Shown here piece after piece: positions 55,275 to 64,000 of a stretch of 64,000 nucleotides of DNA. Made by a program: the position numbers and the translations under genes. The stretch spans positions 100,886,021 through 100,950,020 of the forward strand of contig CM076991.1 of assembly GCA_039090855.1 (NCBI GenBank), read 5' to 3'. The stretch is from Macrothele yani. Its lineage: Eukaryota > Arthropoda > Arachnida > Araneae > Macrothelidae. Positions within the stretch are counted from its first letter, which is position 1. Every line of letters begins with the position of its first letter. The notes under the pieces were generated by a model. It saw only the letters and a program-made list of their open reading frames with translations. It had not been told where the DNA came from and did no database searches.

Positions 55275-55654
55275 CTACAAAGAAAAAGAAACAATCAGTA
55301 AAACAGAAATTGCCCGCTAAAGAGGGACAATTGCAATCACTTAAGTCAAACAAATTGCCCAGGATTTGAAAGTAATCTGGAAAAGGGTAACAATCGACAT
55401 ACAAGAAGTTCCTCATACATCGATCCCAATCATCAGTTATAAAAACTTCGTCATAAATCGCATGAGACTGTCAAAAACGGGTCACCTTGTAAGTACATAA
55501 TGTTACCGGCAATGTGTTAAAAACAGGCATTGTACAGAATGCCTAGGAAATCTATTGAATGCGTGACTTTTTTAGGAAAAGCATGAAATATTTATGTTAT
55601 TGTAGTATTGTATATACCTTTCTTAAGCATTTTATATAAGTAATAGGCATTATA

Positions 55655-56404
55655 CAGGGTAATCCATAAAGCAGTATACAGTTTCAACGCACTATAAAAC
55701 AAGAACAATGTAAGATATTTTATGTTACCTGTAACAGAATTGTAGGGGAATGTTTCAGTTTTTTTTAGAGACAGTCACAAATGTTCTATGTGTGCACCCT
55801 TAGTCACACGACACACATCGAGCCGGTAATCCATTTCCGCCCAAACGCGAGGTAAGATATCTGAATCAAGTGCAGATTTGCAACATGTGCACTTTGTATG
55901 GAACCGTTTTCAGCTTCTTTTTTCAAAATTATCCGGACTGTGACATCTGCACTTTACGACTCACCCTCCGCGTTAATTTTACCGGGCTTCGTTGAATGGC
56001 GGTGCAAACACTATCGACGACTTCTTCCAATACACGCGGTCGTCCAGGACTTTTTAAGTTTGCACAAACAGCCCGCAGTTTCAAACTTTTTATGGCAATC
56101 GCATATAGATGTTCTGATGGGAGGTTCTTTTCCAAATCGTGATCCAAAATGACGTTGCACAACAGTTACAGATTCCGTTTTTCTCAATTCAAGAGCAACA
56201 AAACGCCCTCTCCACTGCAGACGCTGCCATTTTTGACTGACTAGTCACGTGACACGCGCTCTATCGCCTACGTCACTTCCCTCAGTAGCGGGACACGAAC
56301 TTTATGAGTACATCTACCTAACGGTTCGCAGTTGTGGTCCTTGTCTTCCACTGTTGCTATTTTACAGCATCTGGAAACTGTATACTTCTTTATGAATTAC
56401 CCAG
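55655..56404 (-). mobile_element. 750-bp transposon with TIRs and a transposase fragment (DUF4817/mariner-like)
   Basis: Terminal repeats CAGGGTAATCCATAAAG and the mirror of CTGGGTAATTCATAAAG, each continuing into (a)gtatacagtttc, with TA (TTATA/TATAA context) at both sides. The minus-strand frame 55929-56162 encodes SPGRPRVLEEVVDSVCTAIQ then RSPVKLTRRVSRKVQMSQSG, the second helix-turn-helix of a mariner-like family common in spiders. The catalytic domain is missing, so this is a deleted, non-autonomous copy. Confidence 0.82.
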
Positions 56405-56955
56405 TATAAAACGACAAAAACTATTTAGGTAAAGTATGCAATCAGAATCATGAAAAGCCCTTTATTAAAAAGACGCATATGAAAATCAAGGAAGAAATAC
56501 AAAGTATACGACTTTCTTCTTCAAATTTTGGCACCTGGTCTTGCACGTACATCTCACGAATCCTTGACCACTTCCTGTGGACTGAGCGATAGCAGCTGAT
56601 ATAAGATGAATTTCGTGGTCGGGAACGTCTTCAACTCTGAGTAAGTCCTTTGGACATAAAGTGAATCCTGACCTGGCATAGAGTTGGTTTTAAATTCCTC
56701 GAGTAGTTTTCCAAGTCGGTAAAAACCGTCTTCTGTCACATTCATGATAATTGCGAACAGATTGCGCGAGAACAAGCTGTTGGCAATGTGATACAACACA
56801 GTATGGGCTAACGTCTACTGCGCAAATTAGAACTCGGGTGTTTCGTCACCGCCAAACAAAGACAGAAATGGAAATAGCGATAATCCTAAATACTGTCCGC
56901 TTGAACCGAGCGTTGAACATCACGTGTTTCGCCAAGTAAAAAAAAAAAACGTCAT
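56405..56955. other. Sequence with an unassigned open frame
   Basis: A minus-strand frame at 56554-56799 (81 codons; FYRLGKLLEEFKTNSM, YSELKTFPTTKFILYQLLSL) is open but not recognised. It may be a piece of a transposon ORF. An A-run ends the stretch near 56945. Confidence 0.3.
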
Positions 56956-56959
56956 ATGC

Positions 56960-57120
56960 GGCGTGTGACGTTCCTGCACCGCAGGACGCACATGAAATAA
57001 AGACAGATAGCAGTGAACGCACGTGTCTGCGTAGCTCAGTTGGGAAGCGACTTACTCAGGAGTGAGGGAACTCGGGTTCGATGCACGGCGCGGAGAAAGT
57101 TGTGCATTCTAACTGTTTTT
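56960..57120 (+). mobile_element. tRNA-headed SINE, family B
   Basis: Leader gcgtgtgacgttcctgcacc, aataaagacagatagcagtg, head gtctgcgtagctcagttggg, box B gggttcgatgcacgg and tail start gagaaagttgtgcattc. It matches 4670-4860 and 49447-49640. Confidence 0.75.
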
Positions 57121-57164
57121 GTTATAATTTACAGAAGGAAGGGGGAAATAAATTCTGAAAGGAT

Positions 57165-57235
57165 GACATTTCCGGGCGTTATGGTATTCTGAGCGAGAAA
57201 CCATTTTAGGATCGTGGTCGTTAAAGGGGAGACTT
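57165..57235 (-). mobile_element. Truncated piggyBac-like MITE
   Basis: Shares ggcgttatggta, then a diverged spacer, then atcgtggtcgttaaaggg with one end of the 29238-29476 element. Confidence 0.45.
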
Positions 57236-57874
57236 TGAGGGCTGAACCCCGAGCGGCAACACCGTTGGGGGCCTCCACTGATACCCGAAAAAAGAAATTT
57301 TGTGAAAAAAAATATATATATATATATATTTTTTAAGTGTTCTGAAATCGCCAGCATTTCTGCCACTTATCGGGAAATATGAATATTTTGTATTATAAGC
57401 TGAAAGCTTTGTTCACACCATAATAATGAAAACGTTTTTCTAAACTAAGAAAATGCATTTAAATGCTACAATTTACTGTCTTCATCTTTTCAGTATGGTA
57501 GTTAAACCTATTTTTCGCAACGAGCTATTGATTTGTATAATCTAGTTAGGTAAATCAAATAAAAATACAATTAATACATAGTTAGGTAAAACAGAATGTG
57601 CAGTTACAATAATAAAGATGATTTAGTTACAATAATAAAGATGATTTTATAGCGATAATAATAGCGATACTATGACTTCTTTCTGATAACATTATTGAGT
57701 CTCAACAGAGACGACTTTATGTTTCACTAAAAGTAATATACAGCAAAATGATTTACAGAAATAGGAAATGTTTCCTGAAGGGAACTGCAATTCAGTGTTA
57801 GCATTGGGTCACAGCGCGACATAATGTGGTCCTGATGGATGCACCACTTGGTAGGGGAGGGGTTAAACTGAATT

Positions 57875-58744
57875 CAGGGTTCCCACTCAAAAGTAATAAA
57901 AAAATTCCCTGACTTTTCCAGGTTCTCCAGGTGGTTTTTAAAGTTTTCCAGAGTGGCATGTTGCAAAGAATTGTTATATTTCATTCCATTTCATTCATTT
58001 TTCTCACCAAAGCACACACTTGTAAATTCTTTACGTAATTTGTCTTTATAAAATTACCTGCTTTTCATTAATAACAACTAACTGTGCACATTATTTTCTG
58101 TACCAAAGTTCCGTGAACTTTTGTGAATACTACCCACACAGAATTTGTAAATACATTCCCATAGAAAACAGGTCATATGTAAGAAAAAATCTGCCAGTTG
58201 AATAGTTTCAGTTTTTCTATAACACAATGCAGCTAAGCTTAATGATGGAATGGCTCTGTTCAAAGAAACATGTTTCAAGAGAACCAACAGACAAAGGACT
58301 TTGATCCATCATTTGGTTGGTTCTCTTGTGAAGTGTTTCTTCAAGCAGGAGCCATTGTGCCTAATTGTTCCGTGTTATAACAACTGCCTGCAGAAATTGA
58401 ACAAAAGCTTAAGAACTGGCAATTTTAAAAATTCAATTTTGTATCTTTTTTTAGAGAATAAAGGAAATACTTAATGTAACTGAGAGTAAGATCTAGAAAA
58501 TTCTAGGCAGGCAGTAATTGCAAGCAAAAGTTTGAAATCTTGAAAAAATAAGTTTTTTTGGCAAAATAAAGTATCCATTTGATTTTTACAAAAAAAAAAA
58601 AAAAAAAGGTAATTTTCCCTGAGTTTTCCCTGACTTTTACAAAAAAGGGTAATTTTTCCTTAATTTTCCCTGATTTTTGGAACCATTTTCAAATTCCCTG
58701 AGAATTCCAGGTTTCTCCTGTTTTCCAGGTTGAGTGGGACCCCG
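57875..58744. mobile_element. Transposon with CAGGGTTCCCACTC-type ends
   Basis: Left end aattcagggttcccactcaa and right end ttgagtgggaccccggaatt mirror each other. The near-terminal sequence (attccctgacttttccaggt / tttccctgacttttac) is the pattern of a widespread animal DNA transposon group, perhaps hAT-related. No transposase domain was recognised in the 870-bp interior. Confidence 0.6.
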
Positions 58745-58814
58745 GAATTATAAATGTTTGGCTAAGAAATAACACTTGTTTATAGAATATCACAGGAGAC
58801 CTTGAATTACCATC

Positions 58815-59010
58815 AGGGACGTATTGATAGCCCCTCAAACCCTGCATTGCGGGGAGCCTCACGTCTAAAAGGGCCTCTGGTCACAAAAAGGGTTTTATTT
58901 TTATTTATTTTTTTATTTTTTTGCTGAAACTTCATATGAAACTGGTTAAAAAAAAAAGGCCAAGAATTACTGACGAAAGAAGTATTAAAAAGAAAAGTTA
59001 TTTTGGTAGG
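58815..59010. repeat. Dispersed repeat, copy 2 (partner 10850-11110)
   Basis: Begins gggacgtattgatagcccct, then gcctcacgtctaaaagggcc, gctgaaacttcatatgaaac and attaaaaagaaaag. Unknown family. Confidence 0.45.
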
Positions 59011-59019
59011 GTTTTTTTG

Positions 59020-60660
59020 TAAGTAAAAAAGTCAAAACTTGCGTCAAGTCAAACGTGAGTTTTGACTTTTTTTTTTTTTACCGATTATCCTTTAATTTTT
59101 CACTGCAGTGTATTTTAAATGCCACTCCACAGTTTGTTATGTATCTGAACATTCTACAACTCTTACAAAAGATTAAAAAACTAGTGCTACTAGGCGTACG
59201 CATCCGGCTTGGTAGAATCGTTAACGACCAGCACAAATATCGCTGTCTTGTTAGCATTGGAGCCGTAAGACACCATAGCGATAGAACTTCTTTAATAGCT
59301 ATGCGGGAATGTGCCTAAATCTAACTGCGCATAATGTTGAGGTGCATCCATCGATTTCTTCGTACATAAGAATGCAAAGATGGGATTTGGGAAGGAAAAG
59401 AGATACCCGGAGAAGAGAAAGGAGAGGAATATTCTGAAGCTCCCTGATTAACGGAACAGCATCAGTTCGAAGAATAAAAAAGACTTTTCGGGTGACTGTT
59501 TTTACATTCGTACATCGCTGACGTTACCGAACAAACCGACTTCGACGAACAACAGATACAGCGAACATGGGGAAAGCGAGAGGCGGAATGATAGAGTGAT
59601 GAAGTAGGGTTCATGAAAAGAATGTGAAGACCCGAGTGAAGGCAAAGGCGAAGAGAAGGCACCGCAACGGTTGGATAAAAACGGAGGAATGAAGAGAAAA
59701 AAATTAAATGCATTACATTTGGGAATGTTTGGCAATCGGCGTGAAAGTATCTCGGTGCAATTTACTCTGGACAAGTAGAAAAGACACTTCCGCTGCGGGA
59801 GCAGTAACGCAAGTTTGAACACGTGGAAAGCTGGTGGCGGTTACAGTAAATGAAATCATAAATTCCGAATTCCAGACGAATGATGAATCCCGTCCGTGGC
59901 AGAAGACGACGATAATATATGCTCTACGAAATGAAAGTAGGAGGAGAATCATATCAGCATGAATTTACTTTAGTGAAATTCGATGGAGATTCGGGAAAAA
60001 TACAAAGCATCAAAATGGAAAGGTACTCGCATTCCTAAACATCACGTGAGAACCAGTGGGACTTTCTAAATTGAAAGACGAAGAATAGATAAGTGGGGAA
60101 TGGCTGGGGTTCAAAAGCTATGAATAGGGCGAAATCTCCTCCCCGCTACAGAAGATGATGCTTTTTTTTTTCAAGCTACAAAATACTCCATTGTCGCTGA
60201 AGCGAAAAAAAATATTGAATTCTCGACAATTATTATACAAACTTCCTGTTTAAAACTACAACATAAAACGAAACACGTGCACGAAAAACACTTTCCGACC
60301 CCTCTAAGTAGGGGCATTTGAATATCCTTATATATATATTTCATCATATATATGCATTACATCAAAGACCATGATATGCAAAAGTTCATTTCGGTTAATG
60401 GCCATAGGATCTTTTAGTGTATGGGAAAGGTTGGACCAAAATTCCAGATTTACTTTACGATAAAATACAGAATAACATTACACAGCCCAGTTTGCGGAAT
60501 TTGTCCTGTTTCAAATCATACCGATACATAAAATATTTCAAATGGGTTTGAAATTTTCTTCTCATCCTGAAAAGAATAAGGGTTAGGAAACATGGAAATA
60601 AGAATAAAAATGCCATGATGCTTTCTTAATAATCGGTAGAACATATTTTCGCTTTTGCTG
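59020..60660. other. Sequence without recognised feature
   Basis: A purine-rich stretch (59380-59960) gives long pyrimidine-rich open frames on the minus strand but no recognisable domain. Nothing else seen. Confidence 0.35.
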
Positions 60661-61075
60661 CTTTGAAGTTTATGTTTGATTTAGATTCCAGTGTTTTATT
60701 TAAAGAACGAATTTTTTTTTATGTTTTAACTATCTGAAGTACAAATTTATTTTAGGTTTTAATTCTTTGAAGTTTATGTTCGATTTAGGTTTCAGTGTTT
60801 TATTTAAAGAACGAATCTTTTGTTCTATGTCTTAACTCTCTGAAGTAAAAATTTATTTTAGATTTTAATGCTTTGAAAATTATGTTTGATTTAGGTTCCA
60901 ATGTTTTTTTTTAAAGAAGGAATTTTTTTTTCTATGTTTTAACTCTCTCAAGTACACATTTATTTTAGGTTATAATGCTTTGAAGTTTAAATTACTTTAA
61001 GTTTTAGTGCAAAGGTATACAAATTCCTTTCAGGTTTCAATGCTTTGAAGTACAAACTTAGTTTATCTTCTGATA
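60660..61075. repeat. About 105-bp tandem repeat, about four diverged copies
   Basis: ctttgaagtttatgttyg then atttagrttyca recurs near 60660, 60768, 60870 and 60975, each followed by tgttttatttaaagaacgaa and ctctgaagtacaaattta-like words. Confidence 0.75.
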
Positions 61076-61590
61076 TTTTGAAGCATGTATTTATTTCAAC
61101 AGTACCTACAATTCGGTATATATCAGATCTGCTGAAAAACAATGGAACCAACTTAAAGGAAGTTTCCAAATGGAAAGAAAGAATAGACCGCAGAAGACTT
61201 GTTATAAAAAAGTGACAGATGATCTTCTTAAACACCGCAAAAAGAAAAGTACCTTTAAAACACAGAGAGCAGGGACAAAAAAAGAACTGCAACTCCTTTC
61301 TGTAGAAAACTGCCAAATCACCCATACGATCACATACCGCACAAATGCTGCCAGAAGATGTTCCGATCGGTACACAATACTGTCCACTTTAAAAAAACTC
61401 ATTTTCTTTAAATGCTCTTTTGTAGTTTTTACAAACACAGTTCCATAAAAACTGAGAGTATAATCACACAAGATGAAGAAATATAGGTACAGAAAAATAT
61501 ATGTAATTCTTTTTCAAATTAAGTTCTCTCGGATGATATGCAACGATTGCATCGTTCAGTCCACTTTTTAAAGAATGAAGCAAAGGCATT

Positions 61591-62800
61591 TTATGGAAGC
61601 TGCTTTCGCGACCCCTGTACAGCTTGAATAACGTCAGCATCTGTGTTGAATGTTGCGCCACGGAACTTCTCTTTCATTGTCGGAAACAACCAGAAATCGC
61701 ACGGAGTGAGGTCAGGACTGTAGGCAGGTTGTGGCATGATTTCAATGGGCGTTATCATGGTGTAGGGTCCACTTGGCCACCAGTTTCGGTCGCTTAATCG
61801 ATATGTGTCGTCGCAGATGCTTGATGACTGAAATATAATACTCATCATTGACAGTAATTTGTGGAGAAACGGTAGAATACACCTTTATGATAACAGAAAA
61901 TTATCATCATCACCATCCCAGATGAATTGGTTTGGCGGACTTTTTTCGGGAGGCGAGCCTGTGTGTTTTCAGACACTCGTTGCATGTTTTTTTTTTTTTT
62001 TTTTGCTCATATTTTATTGGCAGTTATTGTTGGCCTCTTGATTTTAAGTGTTAAAGTGAACGCCAACTTATCAGAAGAATCGCTGTTGTTTGCAGGCTCC
62101 TGGCATTGGAGCAGGGAAGCAAATAAATAAGTAATTAAACAAATTGAAAGTATTGACAGATGATTTCGTCTGCACTTATCTTTGTTCTTCAGATTGGGAA
62201 GAAAGGGGAAATAAGAGAGAAAAGGAATCTGTGCTGAGCTCCTTTTTAACTGAGAGTGAATTTCTCTAGCTACCATTCGCACACAAAATAACCAAGTTAC
62301 TATTTAATTATAGTTTAAATATTTCCGTATAACGTTACTACTGTGTTTAAAAAGTTTGGATCCTTTGCAATCATTTGTTTCCACTCATAACACACCTGAA
62401 CTGTGGCTAACAATTATTCTCTCGTCAGGTGATGAGGTACCAATCTGGAACACACACGATGCAGCGGTAATTTATCCGGTAGAATGCGGAGTGCCGTTTC
62501 TAAAATATTAGTTGACGCCGCTATGTCTTCACGCGTCATCATTCGTCGATCTTCTTGTAGGATTTCCCAAACAGTGTTAAAAATGCGCTTCGTAACAACA
62601 CTTTCAGGTCGACCAGGCCTAGGAGCGAGTTCTCGCCCTTTTTTTGAAATCACGGTGCCATCTAAAAATCGTTGACTCACCCAAACATTTATGTTTGTAA
62701 GATTTGTTCATGAAATCAACTGTTTCTGGAGCCGATTAACCCAAACGATAGCAAAATTTTATCGCACAACGCATTTCACTTCTTAACTCTGAATCACTCA
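61591..62800 (-). mobile_element. Mariner relic in two pieces
   Basis: N-terminal piece on the minus strand at about 62414-62800: EMRCAIKFCYRLG, FRWHRDFKK (frame-broken), RELAPRPGRPESVVTKRIFN, TVWEILQEDRRMMTREDIAA, LPDKLPLHRVCSRLVPHHLT. C-terminal piece at 61591-61848: IMPQPAYSPDLTPCDFWLFP and TMKEKFRGATFNTDADVIQA. The first two catalytic aspartates and their flanks are lost; 61860-62400 between the pieces is unrelated sequence, including the left arm of an inverted pair. Confidence 0.75.
62057..62166. repeat. Left arm of a widely spaced inverted repeat (partner 63866-63969)
   Basis: tgaacgccaacttatcagaa, cgctgttgtttgcaggctcc, ggcattggagcagggaagca and attgacagatga are mirrored at the end of the window, about 1.7 kb away. 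Confidence 0.8.
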
Positions 62801-62809
62801 CCTCCATAA

Positions 62810-63865
62810 CTGTATTGCGAAATGCAGACGTACCTTAAACAACTGCGCAATGACAAAAACAGAATCGTCTTCCAGGGCTAATAACTGTTGCCATAGATAC
62901 TTCTTTAATTCAGTTATTCGTTTGCGTGGTTACTTTTCCCCATCGCGCTGTTGCCAACTAAAAAAATTACTCTCAATTTTTATGGTACGGCCTTTGCACA
63001 CAGAGAAAGCCACCCAAAGATATCCATCGCACGCTGGAAGGATATGCTGTTTATCTTAACTAATATTTTCCCTTTCCTTCCATTCAGAAAAATAAAAATC
63101 CTAGAGTGCGACAGAGTTGTATAGAAATAAAATGTATCTGCGTACACAACCATTAAAACAGAAAACTTGCTGCAAACCCGCAAATCACGATAACAATAGA
63201 ATAAGATAATTTAAAGAAAAATTAATATAACAATAAATAATTATTAGAACATTACAGATTCCAGAGAGGACAAAAGTACATTACGACTGAATGCGTAGAA
63301 ATGTGTGTAAAATGGACCTTAAGGCCAAAAGTTTAAAATATTGAACTATGAGCCTCATAAAAACAAGATACTAATTAAAGAAAGTTTTTATATCTAGAAA
63401 AGCAGTTCCGTTAATGAATCTTCAAAAATTATAAATAGCATTTTCAACAACTTAATTCAAAAATAGTAGACTTATAAAATACAAAAGGAAAAGATTTCAA
63501 TTTTATAACTGGCAACTGCAAGAGAAACCTGGCAATAAAATCAAAATTATTTCTGTGTAAAAGGAACTTTTATTACAGTTCGTATATATTGAGAACAGGC
63601 CTTGATAAAATGTAGAGGCCAGAAACGTCTGTAAAAACAAAAGAACTCACTATCGGAAGATGTGAAAAATAGTTAAACATTCTCACGTTAAGACAATTAA
63701 ATATATTAATCTGAGTAAAGCGTTTTATTTGCTGTAAATAACACTTTTATTTTTTTAATCTACAAGCCAAAACTATCTGCAAAATCTGCTAATAATTTGG
63801 AAACTATCCGCGTTACGGCGTACGCGTGTACATCTATATTCTGCGACTCTGGGGTGCGAGTGTAA
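62810..63865. other. Sequence without recognised feature
   Basis: AT-rich spacer between the mariner remnant and the right arm of the inverted pair. No exon or element protein found. Confidence 0.35.
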
Positions 63866-63969
63866 TCATCTGTCATTATATCAATTTGTTTAACTATTTA
63901 TTTACTTGCTTCCCTGCTCCAATGACAGGAAACTGCAAACAACGATTTTTCTGATAAGTTGGCGTTCGC
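63866..63969. repeat. Right arm of the inverted repeat (partner 62057-62166)
   Basis: Reads aatcatctgtcattatatca, caatttgtttaactatttat, cttccctgctccaatgaca and tgataagttggcgttcgct, the reverse of the left arm with roughly 85-90% identity by eye. Whether these are the TIRs of one element or two copies of a dispersed repeat in opposite orientation cannot be decided here. Confidence 0.75.
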
Positions 63970-64000
63970 TTCATACTTTCCATACAACAACATTACAAAA

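Noticed and set aside
59462..59952. Overlapping minus-strand open frames with serine/phenylalanine/leucine-rich products
   Set aside because: They arise from a purine-rich stretch on the plus strand; no domain, splice or start context.

Overview
The window is eukaryotic genomic DNA, AT-rich and intron-dominated. It is almost certainly from an arthropod. The repertoire of Tc1/mariner relics, an RTE retrotransposon and tRNA-headed SINEs, together with a PlexB-type plexin, would suit a chelicerate such as a spider, but that placement is inference from recalled families, not a demonstrated assignment. There are no operons, prokaryotic signals, rRNA genes or CRISPR arrays.

One host gene spans nearly the whole window on the minus strand: a plexin (semaphorin receptor), most like arthropod PlexB. 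I reconstruct 12 consecutive internal exons (55274 down to 559) whose GT/AG borders and reading phases all join. In order they encode the last extracellular IPT repeats, the single transmembrane helix, the juxtamembrane coiled region, the first half of the cytoplasmic GAP domain with its arginine-finger motif, and most of the Rho-binding domain. The 5' exons (signal peptide, Sema, PSI, first IPTs) lie beyond the right edge. The second half of the GAP domain and the stop codon lie beyond the left edge.

Everything else is intronic or lies 5' of the first visible exon, and is dominated by dead or non-autonomous mobile DNA. DNA transposons: mariner relics (1362-2850, 44691-45948, 61591-62800), Tc1 relics (about 4900-5990, 13864-15083, 24170-24400, about 38040-38270), a deleted Tigger/pogo element (32288-33109), a hAT MITE with an 8-bp target duplication (21656-21967), a piggyBac-like MITE (29238-29476) and a 750-bp element with a transposase fragment (55655-56404). 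Retroelements: RTE copies (7996-8682, 16560-16830, 31202-32230, 35740-36770), a CR1/Jockey-like LINE broken by two later insertions (48870-50850), an RNase H fragment (6056-6373) and several tRNA-headed SINE families.

Minisatellites fill much of the rest: 31 bp (3337-3590), about 79/89 bp (20300-21612), 83 bp (26899-27645), about 148 bp (34060-34660), about 180 bp (36977-37525), a hierarchical 41/121/162/281/875-bp array (39349-41348), about 54 bp (43410-43950), about 74 bp (51827-52113) and about 33 bp (53690-54880).

The most notable signals are a 687-bp RTE derivative with a clean target duplication and an intact 127-codon fusion ORF; a near-perfect 270-bp palindrome inserted with a 12-bp target duplication into a LINE reverse transcriptase; and a mariner relic whose transposase C-terminal coding has become a tandem array.
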